A stretch of DNA of 64,000 nt from Sulfitobacter alexandrii (GTDB taxonomy: Bacteria > Pseudomonadota > Alphaproteobacteria > Rhodobacterales > Rhodobacteraceae), in NCBI RefSeq assembly GCF_001886735.1, contig NZ_CP018076.1, positions 310,001-374,000 of the forward strand, read 5' to 3'. Within the stretch, counting starts at the first letter, position 1. Every line of letters starts with the position of its first letter. The translations under genes and the position numbers were made by a program. Below are positions 27,819-37,075 of the stretch, piece by piece. The notes under the pieces are model-generated. The model was given only the letters and a program-made list of their open reading frames with translations. It was not told where the DNA came from and made no database searches.

Positions 27819-28148
27819 GTGCCTCGGCTGACCGCGCGCTTCTGGGTCGACGCCTATCTGACGCGTTTGCGGCTGCACGACATCCCGGCGTTCGTCGTGG
27901 CGCACGGTGACGACACGGGCGGTGCAGTTCTGATCAAGCTGGCGACATTGGACGGGGCGGCGGTGCTGTTCCAGCGGTCCTTCGACCTTGCGACCGGCGA
28001 ACGGCGGTGGGTCGAGCTGGCCAGCGGCCCGGAGGTCGACGTGGATGCGACCGTGTCGCGCCAGCGTGGTTTCGACCCGGACATCTGGGTGATCGAGGTG
28101 GAGGACCGGCAGGGTCGTCACCTGCTTGACGAGGAAGGGCTGGGTTGA
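27819..28148 (+). CDS. DUF1491 family protein
   Basis: A 109-residue cytoplasmic protein beginning [31 protein letters not shown] and ending near [20 protein letters not shown], matching the small alphaproteobacterial DUF1491 family. The function is unknown. The start is GTG 27819 with GGAGG 6 nt upstream. The stop overlaps the recO start in a TGATG junction, as is common for this family. Confidence 0.85.
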   Translation: MPRLTARFWVDAYLTRLRLHDIPAFVVAHGDDTGGAVLIKLATLDGAAVLFQRSFDLATGERRWVELASGPEVDVDATVSRQRGFDPDIWVIEVEDRQGRHLLDEEGLG

Positions 28149-28873
28149 TGGAATGGCGTGACCGGGGTATCCTGCTGGGCCTGCGCCGCCACGGAGAGAC
28201 CTCGGCCATCATCGAGATGTTCACCCCGACCCAGGGGCGGCACCTGGGTGTCGTGCGCGGCGGGACCAGTCGCAAGATCGCCCCGCACCTGCAGCCCGGT
28301 GCGCAGCTCGACGTGGCGTGGCGCGCCCGGCTGGAAGACCATATCGGTGCCTTCACCGTGGAGCCGGTGCGCAGCCGTGCGGCGCTGGTGATGTCCGACC
28401 GGCTGGCCCTGGCCGGGCTGAACGCGGTGACCGCGATCCTCGCCTTTTGCCTGCCCGAGCGGGAGGCGCACCCGGCGCTATATACCCGGACCGAAAGACT
28501 GCTGGATCTTCTGGGGCAGAACGACATCTGGCCGCTGGCCTACCTTCAGTGGGAGGTGGGGCTGCTGGAAGAGATGGGATACGGGCTGGACCTGTCCGCC
28601 TGCGCCGTGACCGGGGCAACCGAGGATCTGATCTATGTCTCGCCGCGGACGGGACGCGCGGTTTCGGCGAAGGGGGCGGGCGACTGGGCCGACCGGTTGC
28701 TGCCGTTGCCCGACGTCCTGCGCGGCGAGGGCGCGGCGGAGGATGTCGAGATCGCCGTGGCCCTGCGAACCACCGGTCATTTCCTCGAGGCGCATCTGGC
28801 GCGCGCACTGGGCGACAAGCCCCTGCCGGAGGCGCGCGCGCGCTTCATCGACGCGTTCAGCCGTCAGCTTTGA
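28148..28873 (+). CDS. recO: DNA repair protein RecO
   Basis: Works with RecR and RecF to load RecA on SSB-coated DNA. The 241 residues begin [26 protein letters not shown], the OB-fold domain, followed by a helical domain with [25 protein letters not shown]. The zinc-cysteine cluster of some homologues is absent, as in other alphaproteobacteria. An upstream in-frame TTG gives one extra residue. The 3' end overlaps the convergent lipoprotein gene by 17 nt. Confidence 0.94.
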   Translation: MEWRDRGILLGLRRHGETSAIIEMFTPTQGRHLGVVRGGTSRKIAPHLQPGAQLDVAWRARLEDHIGAFTVEPVRSRAALVMSDRLALAGLNAVTAILAFCLPEREAHPALYTRTERLLDLLGQNDIWPLAYLQWEVGLLEEMGYGLDLSACAVTGATEDLIYVSPRTGRAVSAKGAGDWADRLLPLPDVLRGEGAAEDVEIAVALRTTGHFLEAHLARALGDKPLPEARARFIDAFSRQL

Positions 28874-29255
28874 AGGTCAGCAGCGCGCCGTCCTCGTCCG
28901 ACAGGATCAGCGTGTCGCCGGTCACCTCGGACAGCGTCGCTGCCTCCAGCATCGTGAAGAACGCGCTTTCTGCGGCAAGATCTGGGCAGGCGCGGCGGGT
29001 GCTGGCGATCGGCCCGGCATCGAATCCGGGGTAGGGCGCGATATTCGAGGTGGAGTAGCTGTTGCACGGACCTTCGCCGGCGATCCTGCCCTCCTCGGGA
29101 AAGCTGAGCGTCGCGCGTGCGTCGAAGGGAGCGCCCTGAAGGGTCACGAGCCGCCATTCACGGTCCGCGCCACCGTGCCCGCGCACCGTTTCGTCACGGT
29201 CGCAGGCCCCGAGGATCAGAAGGGCGGTCAGGGGAAGGAGAAAACGCAGGATCAT
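28857..29255 (-). CDS. META-domain (HslJ-like) lipoprotein
   Basis: A 132-residue predicted lipoprotein, with lipobox LGAC and modified Cys18. The mature part fits a META/HslJ domain: [40 protein letters not shown] and [22 protein letters not shown], with the family NxY after the glycine-rich strand. Such proteins are linked to heat or antibiotic stress without a defined mechanism. Its start overlaps the TetR stop (ATGA), so both are probably co-transcribed. Confidence 0.85.
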   Translation of the reverse strand: MILRFLLPLTALLILGACDRDETVRGHGGADREWRLVTLQGAPFDARATLSFPEEGRIAGEGPCNSYSTSNIAPYPGFDAGPIASTRRACPDLAAESAFFTMLEAATLSEVTGDTLILSDEDGALLTFKADG

Positions 29256-29779
29256 TCGAGTGCCAGAACCGTATCGACGAGTATTTCATATGCATCCGCC
29301 GCGCTGTCCGCGTCCGGGGCGGCGACCTGCGGCAGGCCCACGAGGGCGGCAAGCAGCGCGCGCGCGAAGTCGGGGTTACCGAGGCCGAGTTGCCGCAGGA
29401 GGGTTTCCAGATAGGACAGGCGCGCGTCGTCCACCCGCGCCAGCGCGCGACCGACTTCGGGCAGGGACTGCGCCCAGAGCCGCAGGGAAGGTTCGGTCGG
29501 ATCCGCCAGCATGCCCCGGCCGAAGTCGCGCAGGCGGCGGTCGGCGGCGCCATCCTGTCCGGTCAGCGCATCGAGCCGGCGCAGTGCGTCGTGTTGCCAG
29601 CGCGCGAGAAGTTCCGCGTGATAGGCGGGAACGTCCTTGAAATGCCAGTAGAACGACCCCTTGGTGGTGCCCAGCCTGCGGGCCAGCGGTTCGGCGGCCA
29701 GCGCCTGCGGGCCCGCCTGCCGCAGGGCATCGAACCCTGCCGCGATCCAGCTGTCGGAATTGAGTCGGGTCGTGGACAT
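29252..29779 (-). CDS. TetR/AcrR family transcriptional regulator
   Basis: A 175-residue regulator. The N-terminal HTH reads SWIAAGFDALRQAGPQALAAEPLARRLGTTKGSFYWHFKD, the canonical TetR helix 2-3, and the rest is a helical ligand-binding domain. It is divergent from a (frameshifted) MFS transporter gene, with a perfect 7-bp inverted repeat in the 121-bp gap, the usual setup for a repressor of an adjacent efflux gene. ATG 29779 is preferred over 29830, which adds a basic extension. Confidence 0.9.
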   Translation of the reverse strand: MSTTRLNSDSWIAAGFDALRQAGPQALAAEPLARRLGTTKGSFYWHFKDVPAYHAELLARWQHDALRRLDALTGQDGAADRRLRDFGRGMLADPTEPSLRLWAQSLPEVGRALARVDDARLSYLETLLRQLGLGNPDFARALLAALVGLPQVAAPDADSAADAYEILVDTVLALE

Positions 29780-29850
29780 ATGCAATTGGATAGGCGCGTG
29801 CCGGCCCAGAGACAAGCGGCGCCCGGACACATTGTTTCCGACACGCGATT

Positions 29851-29870
29851 TGTCGCGTAATGCCGCGACA
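29851..29870. promoter_or_regulatory. TetR operator candidate
   Basis: TGTCGCGTAATGCCGCGACA: perfect 7-bp arms around a 6-nt spacer, 72 bp upstream of the TetR start and 31 bp upstream of the MFS start. Size and position suit control of both divergent promoters. Confidence 0.55.
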
Positions 29871-29900
29871 CCACGGTCCGCCGGTGATCAATAGCTGGGC

Positions 29901-31114
29901 ATGATATCGCCCAAAGCCCCCTTGCCGCTGACCCACCTGCCGCTGCCGCAGGTCCGGGATTTTGCCATTCTCTCCGGTCTGGAGGCCGGTGTGCGGGGCA
30001 TGTTGCTTTCGGTCATGCCACTGGTGATCTACCGCTCCTACCCGGACGCGGCCCTCGTCAGCTGGATCTACCTGGGGGTGGGGATCGTGTCCTTGCTGTT
30101 CGGGTTGCTTGTGCCATCGCTGGCCGCGCGCTGGTCGCGGCGGTGGATGTACACGCTGGGAACAGGTTTCTACCTGCTGGGCATCGCGCTTGCGTTGACC
30201 GGGGTGCCGGTGCTGACCGCGCTCGCACTGGGGACGCTGAGCCTTGCGACCGTCACCTGCGCGGTCTGTCTCAATGCCTACGTGCTGGACTACGTGGGGC
30301 GCACCAGCCTCGGGCGGTCCGAGTCCATGCGGTTGCTGTTCAGCGCGCCAAGCTGGGTGATCGGGCCGATCACGGGGGTTTGGCTGCTGAACTGGTGGGC
30401 GCCCGCGCCCTTCATCGCGGCGGGCGTCTTCGCGCTGTGCCAGGTCACGATTTTCTGGAGGCTGCGGCTGGGTAACGGCAAGATGATCGTCCGGGCGCGA
30501 TCGCAGGCCCCCAGCCTCTCGCCTATCTCGGCAGGTTCCTGCAACAGCCGCGGCTGATCGCGGGATGGCTGTTCGCGGTGATCCGGTCCTGCGGTTGGTG
30601 GGTGTATATCGTCTATTTGCCGATCTATTGCGTGGAAAACGGGTTGGGCAATGCCGTGGGCGCGGCGGCGCTGTCGGCGTCGAACATGACCCTTTTCGCC
30701 GCCCCTCTGCTGATGGTGCTGGTGCGGCGGATCGGGGTTCGGAACGCGGTCAGCGGTGCCTTTGCGGTCGGCGGTGCCTTCTTCATCGGAGGATGGGCGC
30801 TGACGGTGTCGCCCTGGATGGTGGTGGCGAGTCTTTACCTGGCTTCGGTCCTGCTGATCATGCTGGATGTCTGCGGATCGCTGCCCTTTCTGATGGCGGT
30901 GAAACCATCGGAGCGCACGGAGATGTCGGCGGTCTATTCGAGCTATCGGGATGCATCGGGCATCGTCACCCCGGCGGTGGCCGGGGTGGTGCTTATCGCG
31001 ATGCCGATCGCCGGTCTGTTCGCGGTGTGCGGCGGCGGTATGCTGTGGGCTGCATGGCTGGCGCGGGGATTGCACCCGCGCCTTGGTCAGGTTCGGCCGC
31101 AGTTCGCGGCCTGA
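29901..31114 (+). pseudogene. MFS transporter interrupted by a single-base frameshift
   Basis: The first frame (29901-30557) encodes about 200 residues with six hydrophobic helices, then a stop after out-of-family residues. The remaining six helices continue in another frame from about 30518 to 31114 (LAYLGRFLQQPRLIAGWLFAV onwards). Adding one C to the five-C run at 30508-30512 joins both parts into a single 404-codon reading frame passing through APQPLAYLG. So this was, or is, a full MFS permease. It could be a true mutation, a slipped-strand phase switch or a sequencing error. It is divergent from TetR, suggesting a drug or metabolite exporter. Confidence 0.85.
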
Positions 31115-31132
31115 GGGGCTGTCGCGCCCCGA

Positions 31133-32821
31133 TCAGCCAAGAAGACGGCGCGCGATGACCTGGGCCTGGATCTCTGCCGCCCCCTCGAAGATGTTCAGAA
31201 TGCGGGCATCGCAGAGAACCCGGCTGATCTTGTACTCGAGCGCGAAACCGTTGCCGCCATGGATCTGAAGACCGTTGTCGGCGGCAGCCCAGGCGACGCG
31301 CGCGCCGAGCAGCTTGGCCATGCCCGCTTCGACATCGCAGCGCCGGCCCTCGTCCTTTTCGAAGGCGGAAAAATAGGTGAGCTGTCGTGCCACCATGATC
31401 TCGACCGCCATCATCGCCAGCTTCGAGGAGACGCGGGGGAAATTGATCAGGGCCTTGCCGAACTGCTTGCGGTCCTGGGCGTACTGCATGGAAATGTCGA
31501 GCGCCGACTGGGCCACGCCAATGGCGCGTGCGGCGGTTTGGATGCGTGCGGATTCGAAGGTCTCCATCAACTGCTTGAAGCCCTTGCCCTCTTCGCCGCC
31601 GAGGAGGTTCTCGCCCTTGACGTGGAAGTTGTCGAAGCCCAGTTCGTATTCCTTCATGCCGCGGTATCCCAGGACCTCGATGTCGCCGCCGGTCATGCCG
31701 TCGGTCGGGAAGGGGTCGGCATCCGTGCCGGGGGTCTTTTCCGCCAAAAACATGGAAAGACCGCGATAGTCGGTGGTCGACGGATCGGTCCGTGCCAGAA
31801 GGGTCATCACATGGGTGCGCGCGGCGTGGGTGATCCAGGTCTTGTTGCCCGTGATCCTGTAGTCGTCGCCATCCCTGGTCGCGCGGGTGCGCAGGCTGCC
31901 CAGATCGGAACCGGTATTCGGTTCGGTGAAGACCGCCGTCGGCAGCGTTTCGGCCGAGGCGATGCGGGGCAGCCATTTCTCCTTCTGCTCCGCAGTGCCG
32001 CCGGCGATGATCAGTTCCGCTGCGATCTCGGAGCGGGTGCCGAGGGAGCCCACGCCGATATAGCCGCGCGACAGTTCCTCGGAGACGACGCACATGGATG
32101 CCTTGGACAGACCCAGCCCGCCGTATTCCTCGGGGATGGTCAGGCCGAAGACACCCATCTCCGCCAGTTCGGTGATGACCTCCATCGGGATCAGTTCGTC
32201 CTTCAGGTGCCAGTCGTGGGCGTGGGGTTCGACCTTGTCTACGGCGTAGCGGCGGAACTGTTCGCGAATCATTTCGAGTTCGTCGTCGAGCCCGGTTGCG
32301 CCGACGGTGATGTTTGCGGAGTGTTCCTGCATCAGGGCGACCAGCCGCGTGCGCGCGGCCTGCGTGTTGCCGCCCTGTGTCAGGGTCATGATCTCGGTCG
32401 CCATCAGGCCGCGGGCGTCTTCCTGCGACAGGCCAAGATCCTGAAGGCGCAGGATCTCGCCCTGGTTCATCTGGATGCCGCCGTAGACCTGCCAGAGGTA
32501 TTCCCCGAAGGCGATCTGGTGGATCAGCTGTTCGGTCTCGCCGAACTTGCCGTCGCTCTCGAGCGCCTCGGCCCACTTCTGCATCTGGCGCAGGGACTGG
32601 GCATATGTCGCCAGCCATGCCAGCCCGTGGGCGGCCGTCTGGTTTTCCTCGATCAGGCTGGCGGAGACGCGGCCATCACTGGTGACCATGTCGCGCACCG
32701 CCGTGCGCGCCTTCTCGAGGATATCGTCGACCGGGGCGATCGCGGCGGCGGTAAGCGCCAGCAGGTCCTCGAGTATCACCGGTGCGTTCATAGCTTTCAT
32801 GTCCTGACCGTCGTGTGGCAT
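31133..32821 (-). CDS. mcd: (2S)-methylsuccinyl-CoA dehydrogenase, ethylmalonyl-CoA pathway
   Basis: An FAD acyl-CoA dehydrogenase of about 562 residues, longer than ordinary ones (about 380) because of an extra N-terminal helical region of some 170 residues containing HGLAWLATYAQSLRQMQKW and GEYLWQVYGGIQMNQGEI, the mark of Mcd. The core has TAVFTEPNTGSDLGSLRTRA, GYRGMKEYELGF and QIHGGNGF. It oxidises methylsuccinyl-CoA to mesaconyl-CoA during acetyl-CoA assimilation, passing electrons to ETF; etfBA lies 13 kb away. ATGs at 32821, 32800 and 32791 are all possible; 32821 follows GGGA. Confidence 0.9.
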   Translation of the reverse strand: MPHDGQDMKAMNAPVILEDLLALTAAAIAPVDDILEKARTAVRDMVTSDGRVSASLIEENQTAAHGLAWLATYAQSLRQMQKWAEALESDGKFGETEQLIHQIAFGEYLWQVYGGIQMNQGEILRLQDLGLSQEDARGLMATEIMTLTQGGNTQAARTRLVALMQEHSANITVGATGLDDELEMIREQFRRYAVDKVEPHAHDWHLKDELIPMEVITELAEMGVFGLTIPEEYGGLGLSKASMCVVSEELSRGYIGVGSLGTRSEIAAELIIAGGTAEQKEKWLPRIASAETLPTAVFTEPNTGSDLGSLRTRATRDGDDYRITGNKTWITHAARTHVMTLLARTDPSTTDYRGLSMFLAEKTPGTDADPFPTDGMTGGDIEVLGYRGMKEYELGFDNFHVKGENLLGGEEGKGFKQLMETFESARIQTAARAIGVAQSALDISMQYAQDRKQFGKALINFPRVSSKLAMMAVEIMVARQLTYFSAFEKDEGRRCDVEAGMAKLLGARVAWAAADNGLQIHGGNGFALEYKISRVLCDARILNIFEGAAEIQAQVIARRLLG

Positions 32822-33093
32822 ATCCGTCGTCCCTTTTCTGCTGGATAGCCACTTAGCGCCTTCGCAGGCGCAGCACAACAAAGATGCAATTTCCTGCGTC
32901 AATTTGTTCTAAAATTGCGCGGTCAACTTCCGTGGCCCGCGGGCGGGCTGGCCGTCTGACGGCGAACAATGGATCGGGTGCGCGCAGTCTGGCGCGCCGC
33001 CGCCCGGCAGACCTGGGCGCGAAGGTGCGGAAAATGTGACGATGCTTCAGAAAAGTTTTCGAGCAGGGTCTGCCGGGGGGGGGCGGTTGGGAA

Positions 33094-33453
33094 TCAACCT
33101 TGCCGTGCGACGGTGACGCCAGCGATGTCTTCGATGAAGGTGACGATCCGGGTCTTGACCGCGTCGTCCTTGATGGCAGCAAGGGCTGACACGATTTCCA
33201 TGCCGGGATCGGTCTTGGGGGCCGTGTTGGAATTGTCGTGAAGGCCGTCGAAGAAATAGGACGGCGGCACATCGAGGATCTGCGCCAGTTCGAACAGACG
33301 GCTGGCCGCGACCCGGTTCGACCCGATCTCGTATTTCTGGATTTGCTGGAACGACAGGTTGAGCTTGCGCGCAACGTCGGTTTGGGAAAGGCGGCGCAAT
33401 GTGCGTATCTGTTTCAATTTCTTACCAACGTGCGCATCTACTGGATGGGTCAT
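33094..33453 (-). CDS. XRE-type helix-turn-helix regulator
   Basis: A 119-residue protein with an HTH_3 domain at about 10-65: GKKLKQIRTLRRLSQTDVARKLNLSFQQIQKYEIGSNRVAASRLFELAQIL, followed by DVPPSYFFDG and a short helical tail. The QQIQKYE recognition helix is typical of small alphaproteobacterial XRE proteins. The start at 33453 (MTHPVDAHVGKK) is preferred over 33477. It shares the mcd orientation, but 272 bp separate them, so linkage to mcd is uncertain. Confidence 0.88.
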   Translation of the reverse strand: MTHPVDAHVGKKLKQIRTLRRLSQTDVARKLNLSFQQIQKYEIGSNRVAASRLFELAQILDVPPSYFFDGLHDNSNTAPKTDPGMEIVSALAAIKDDAVKTRIVTFIEDIAGVTVARQG

Positions 33454-33603
33454 AATTTGGAACCTCTGGTTGAACATACACTTTAATCGCGAGATTCAGG
33501 ATTCCGTTCAATTGAATAGATTCTGTTATTTTCTGTTCACAAATCTTCAGTGAATGGGTGATAATTGTTGCATTGATGGATGATCCGTTTACGGTTTCCG
33601 TTC

Positions 33604-34560
33604 ATGAATGTACCTATGAGCCCCCAGATTCCCGGAAGCGCGCTGGATCTCCCGGAAAATGCGGTCGACGCGCCTCCGCCGGCGCTGCTGTTCGAAATGG
33701 TTCGGTCGTTCGTGACCCTTGCCCGCACCCTGAACCTGAGCCACGCGGTGAAGGAGCTGGGGTCGACCCGCCAGACACTGCGACGGCATATTGCGTCGCT
33801 CGAAGCGGAGTTGGGCGGCCCCCTCTTCGCGGTGGACGACCGGCGTTACCAGTTGACCGAAAAGGGGGAAGCGAGCCTTGCCGGCGCCAAGGACATCCTC
33901 GCGCGGGGCAAGACGTGGCTGCGCGGCGCGTCGTCGGCGCATGGCAACCTGCAGTTCCTGCAGGCCCAGGTGGGCGAGTGGGATTTCTACCAGGAGCAGA
34001 AGCCGATGGGCCTGATCTGGGAGGACTCTTCGGTTTTGCTCAGGGAAACCTTCCGGGCCTGGACCATGTCATCCGGTCAAATCGAGAGCCCCAATCTCGC
34101 CCATGTGCGGCCATATCTTCTCGTTTACCGCGAATCAGGTGCGGAGTGGATCTGCGTCGAATTCGGGGAACTGTCGGCCTATGTCGGGTGGTTCGGACTG
34201 GATTATGCCCGGTCGAGCATCGGCAGACCCATCGCCATGCTACCTGCGGGCGAAGAATTTGGGCACATGCTGAACCAGGCCTTCCACGACGTCCAGGCGA
34301 CCCAGCTTGCAAGGCTGGATCACGTGTTCACCCGGATGCCCCTGCCGGATGGGTCGGGGTGGGCCCCCATAGCATACCAACGCCTTATGATGTCAGGGTT
34401 TTTTCCTGATGGATCGCCCTCCGTGCTGACCCTTGTCGTACCCAGCAAAGAGGTCTCGATCCGCAATCTGGCGCCTGAAAAACTGGCTGATTTGACGGCG
34501 CTGGAGACACCGAAATTCGGCAAAAGTGAGGCACGTTTCGAGGAGGAAATCATGACTTGA
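33604..34560 (+). CDS. LysR-type HTH regulator with atypical C-terminal domain
   Basis: A 318-residue protein. Residues about 28-90 form a LysR-type winged helix: FVTLARTLNLSHAVKELGSTRQTLRRHIASLEAELGGPLF then YQLTEKGEASL. The rest does not show the usual LysR periplasmic-binding-fold landmarks; it contains VGEWDFYQEQKPMGLIW, VRPYLLVYRESGAEWICVEFG and YVGWFGLDYARSSIGRPI, suggesting a different sensor domain. It is followed after 101 nt by an unknown co-directional gene that may be its target. An in-frame ATG at 33616 is an alternative start. Confidence 0.82.
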   Translation: MNVPMSPQIPGSALDLPENAVDAPPPALLFEMVRSFVTLARTLNLSHAVKELGSTRQTLRRHIASLEAELGGPLFAVDDRRYQLTEKGEASLAGAKDILARGKTWLRGASSAHGNLQFLQAQVGEWDFYQEQKPMGLIWEDSSVLLRETFRAWTMSSGQIESPNLAHVRPYLLVYRESGAEWICVEFGELSAYVGWFGLDYARSSIGRPIAMLPAGEEFGHMLNQAFHDVQATQLARLDHVFTRMPLPDGSGWAPIAYQRLMMSGFFPDGSPSVLTLVVPSKEVSIRNLAPEKLADLTALETPKFGKSEARFEEEIMT

Positions 34561-34661
34561 ACGAACCTCGGACATAATTTTGACAAAATCGATTCAATTT
34601 ACGGGTGTTTTTCTACTTCTTGGCGTATCCTGTGCTCAGGCGGCCAAGGAGACCAATAGAC

Positions 34662-35369
34662 ATGACTGTTCAATTCCCGAGCAATGCGGCACCCTTCATT
34701 GCGACCAGCGGTAGCATTCTCGACGCGCACAAGATCGAGATCACGATCGGCAGCGACTTTGACATCTACAGCACAGTCATCGAGGAAGAGCGCCCGGCGC
34801 AAAAGCTGGGCGATCCGTTCAATCCCGAACTCCACGATCTGAATGCGGAAAACGGGTTTTGGCTGATCGGTCGCAACCAGTTCGGCGAGTTGATTCACAC
34901 CCAGGCGTTCAAGACCATCAGCCTCTCCGACGTCGCGCTCAGTTCCTATCTGATGCGCAACTTCCAGAAATTCCCGCCCCCCATTCCCGGTGTCGATCTG
35001 GGCCGGTCGCGGTACCGCGCCTCGCCCGGGGCGCATCGTATCAGCGGCGAGGCGGTCTATCATGGCGAGGTGTGGATGGCGCCCGACGAGGGCCTGTATC
35101 GCGGCACCGGGCTCTCCAGTGTGCTGACCCGCGCGGGTATCCTCGAGGCTGTCGATCGCTGGGATCCGGACTGGATCTTCGGCTTCATGCTGCGCGCCGT
35201 GGCCTTCAAGGGGTTCTCGGAGCGGGTGGGCTACATGCACACCGAACCCGGCGCGTTGAAGTGGGCCGTGCACGGCCGCGAACAGCTTCTCGAGGCATTC
35301 ATGGTCTATCTCAGCCGTGAGGACGCCAAGTTCATGCTGGATATCCCGGTCGAAGAACTGGTCGCCTGA
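34662..35369 (+). CDS. Hypothetical protein with GNAT-like N-acyltransferase features
   Basis: A 235-residue cytoplasmic protein without a clear database name. The middle has NGFWLIGRNQFGELIHTQA, then EVWMAPDEGLYRGTGLSSVLTRAGILEA, where YRGTGLS resembles the pyrophosphate-binding (R/Q)xxGx(G/A) turn of GNAT acyltransferases. A late FKGFSERVGYMHTEPGALKW resembles the GNAT C-terminal strand region. I infer a possible acyl-CoA-dependent transferase, but the motif is imperfect. AAGGAG lies about 9 nt before ATG 34662. It lies directly downstream of the LysR-type gene and ends at a strong terminator. Confidence 0.7.
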   Translation: MTVQFPSNAAPFIATSGSILDAHKIEITIGSDFDIYSTVIEEERPAQKLGDPFNPELHDLNAENGFWLIGRNQFGELIHTQAFKTISLSDVALSSYLMRNFQKFPPPIPGVDLGRSRYRASPGAHRISGEAVYHGEVWMAPDEGLYRGTGLSSVLTRAGILEAVDRWDPDWIFGFMLRAVAFKGFSERVGYMHTEPGALKWAVHGREQLLEAFMVYLSREDAKFMLDIPVEELVA

Positions 35370-35420
35370 TCCGATACCACCTGCCCGAAAGGGCGGGTCC
35401 GTCTCTCTCCGCCAAACGAA

Positions 35421-35451
35421 AAACGCCCTCGCATGAATTGCGGGGGCGTTT
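35421..35451. terminator. Bidirectional intrinsic terminator
   Basis: AAACGCCCTCGC pairs with GCGGGGGCGTTT (one G-T wobble) around ATGAATT, with an A-run before it that gives a T-run on the minus strand. It lies between the convergent GNAT-like gene and pckA and can serve both. Confidence 0.8.
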
Positions 35452-35476
35452 CGCTTTCCGTTCCGGTCTGCCGGTG

Positions 35477-37075
35477 TCAGCCTATGGCCGCCGCCTTCAC
35501 GTCGTCGTCGATGTGCGCCATGTACTGCTCGAAGTTCTCCGAGAACATGGCGACCAGCTTGGCCGCCTGACGGTCATAGCTTTCGGGATCGTCCCAGGTG
35601 CGGCGGGGGTCCAGCAGGATGTCCGGCACACCATCCACCGCCACCGGCACTTCGAAGCCGAAGTTCGGATCCTTGCGATATTTCACGTCCGCAAGGGAGC
35701 CTTCGAGCGCGGCGGTAAGGAGATTGCGTGTTGCCTTGATCGGCATCCGGCTGCCGGTACCGTAGGCGCCGCCGGTCCAGCCGGTGTTCACAAGCCAGCA
35801 TGTCGCGCCGTGCTCGGCGATCTTTTCGCGCAGCAGGCTGCCGTAGACCTCGGGGCGGCGCGGCATGAAGGGCGCGCCGAAGCAGGTGGAGAAGGTCGGT
35901 TCGGGTTCCGTCACGCCACGTTCCGTTCCCGCGACCTTGGAGGTGAAGCCGGAGAGGAAGTGGTACATGGCCTGCGCCGGCGTCAGCCGGGCGATCGGTG
36001 GCAGAACACCGAAGGCGTCGCAGGTCAGCATGATGATGTTCTTGGGATGGCCGCCTACGGCCTTCTTGCTGGCATTCGAGATGTAATGCAGAGGATAGGC
36101 GCAGCGCATGTTCGCGGTCAGGCTGTCATCCTCGAAGTCCAGCTCCTTGGTCTCTTCGTCGTAGACCATGTTCTCGATCACGGTGCCGAATTTCGTCGTG
36201 GTGGCATAGATCTCCGGCTCTGCCTCGGGCGAGAGGTTGATCGTCTTGGCGTAGCAGCCGCCTTCGAAGTTGAAGGTGCCGTGATCCGACCAGCCGTGCT
36301 CGTCATCGCCGATCAGCGTGCGCTGCGGGTCGGCGGACAGGGTGGTCTTGCCGGTGCCGGACAGGCCGAAGAACACCGCCGTGTCCACCGGATTGCCGGT
36401 TGCATGGTTGGCGGAGCAGTGCATCGGCATGATGTTCTTTTCCGGCAGCAGATAGTTGAGCAGGGTGAACACCGACTTCTTGTTCTCGCCTGCGTATTCC
36501 GTCCCGCCGATGAGGATCATCTTGCGGTCGAAGTTCATCGCGATGACGGTTTCCGACCGGCAGTCGTGCTTCTTGGGGTCGGCCTGAAAGGTCGGGCAGT
36601 TGATGACGGTGAAGTCGGCGATGAAATCGTCGAGGTCGGCACGGTCGGGGCGGCGCAGCATGGTGCGGATGAACAGCCCGTGCCAGGCGAGTTCCGTGAT
36701 CATGCGCACGTTGATGGCGTGACGGGGGTCCGCGCCGCCGACGAGATCCTGGACGAAGTAGTCCTTCCCCTGCATGTGCGCGATCATGTCGTCATAGAGC
36801 GCGTCGAAACCTTCGGGCGACATGGCGGCGTTGTTTTCCCACCAGATCTTGTCCGCCACGCTGTCGGTCTTGACCACGTGCTTGTCCTTGGGCGACCGGC
36901 CGGTGAACTTGCCGGTCGTCACCAGGAACGAGCCGCCCTGGCCCAGTGTTCCCTCTTCGCGCTTCAGCGCGGTTTCGATCAGGGCCGGTTCCATCAGGTT
37001 GTAATAGACATTGCCCAGGCCCGTGATCTGCTGATCTTCAAGGCGGAACTGCGGGTTTACCCGTCCAAATGTCAT
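35477..37075 (-). CDS. pckA: Phosphoenolpyruvate carboxykinase (ATP)
   Basis: Converts oxaloacetate plus ATP to PEP and CO2, the entry step of gluconeogenesis. The 532 residues contain the kinase P-loop [18 protein letters not shown], the metal region LIGDDEHGW, the substrate loop [12 protein letters not shown] and the adenine-binding late region [15 protein letters not shown]. It is divergent from chvI across a 381-bp gap with candidate operator sites. The pckA/chvIG neighbourhood is conserved in Rhizobiales and Rhodobacterales, where ChvI or LacI-type regulators affect pckA. Confidence 0.97.
   Translation of the reverse strand: MTFGRVNPQFRLEDQQITGLGNVYYNLMEPALIETALKREEGTLGQGGSFLVTTGKFTGRSPKDKHVVKTDSVADKIWWENNAAMSPEGFDALYDDMIAHMQGKDYFVQDLVGGADPRHAINVRMITELAWHGLFIRTMLRRPDRADLDDFIADFTVINCPTFQADPKKHDCRSETVIAMNFDRKMILIGGTEYAGENKKSVFTLLNYLLPEKNIMPMHCSANHATGNPVDTAVFFGLSGTGKTTLSADPQRTLIGDDEHGWSDHGTFNFEGGCYAKTINLSPEAEPEIYATTTKFGTVIENMVYDEETKELDFEDDSLTANMRCAYPLHYISNASKKAVGGHPKNIIMLTCDAFGVLPPIARLTPAQAMYHFLSGFTSKVAGTERGVTEPEPTFSTCFGAPFMPRRPEVYGSLLREKIAEHGATCWLVNTGWTGGAYGTGSRMPIKATRNLLTAALEGSLADVKYRKDPNFGFEVPVAVDGVPDILLDPRRTWDDPESYDRQAAKLVAMFSENFEQYMAHIDDDVKAAAIG

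Noticed and set aside
31259..32848. A 529-codon plus-strand frame opposite mcd
   Set aside because: mcd has clear acyl-CoA dehydrogenase motifs on the minus strand; the opposite frame is a shadow.
32886..32918. GCAATTT/AAATTGC inverted repeat upstream of mcd
   Set aside because: The arms are 19 nt apart in AT-rich promoter DNA and do not match a regulator pattern I can name, so I do not list it as a site.
33075..33083. Run of nine G in the gap between mcd and the XRE gene
   Set aside because: It could vary by slippage, but it lies outside any coding frame and no promoter element is clearly positioned on it.
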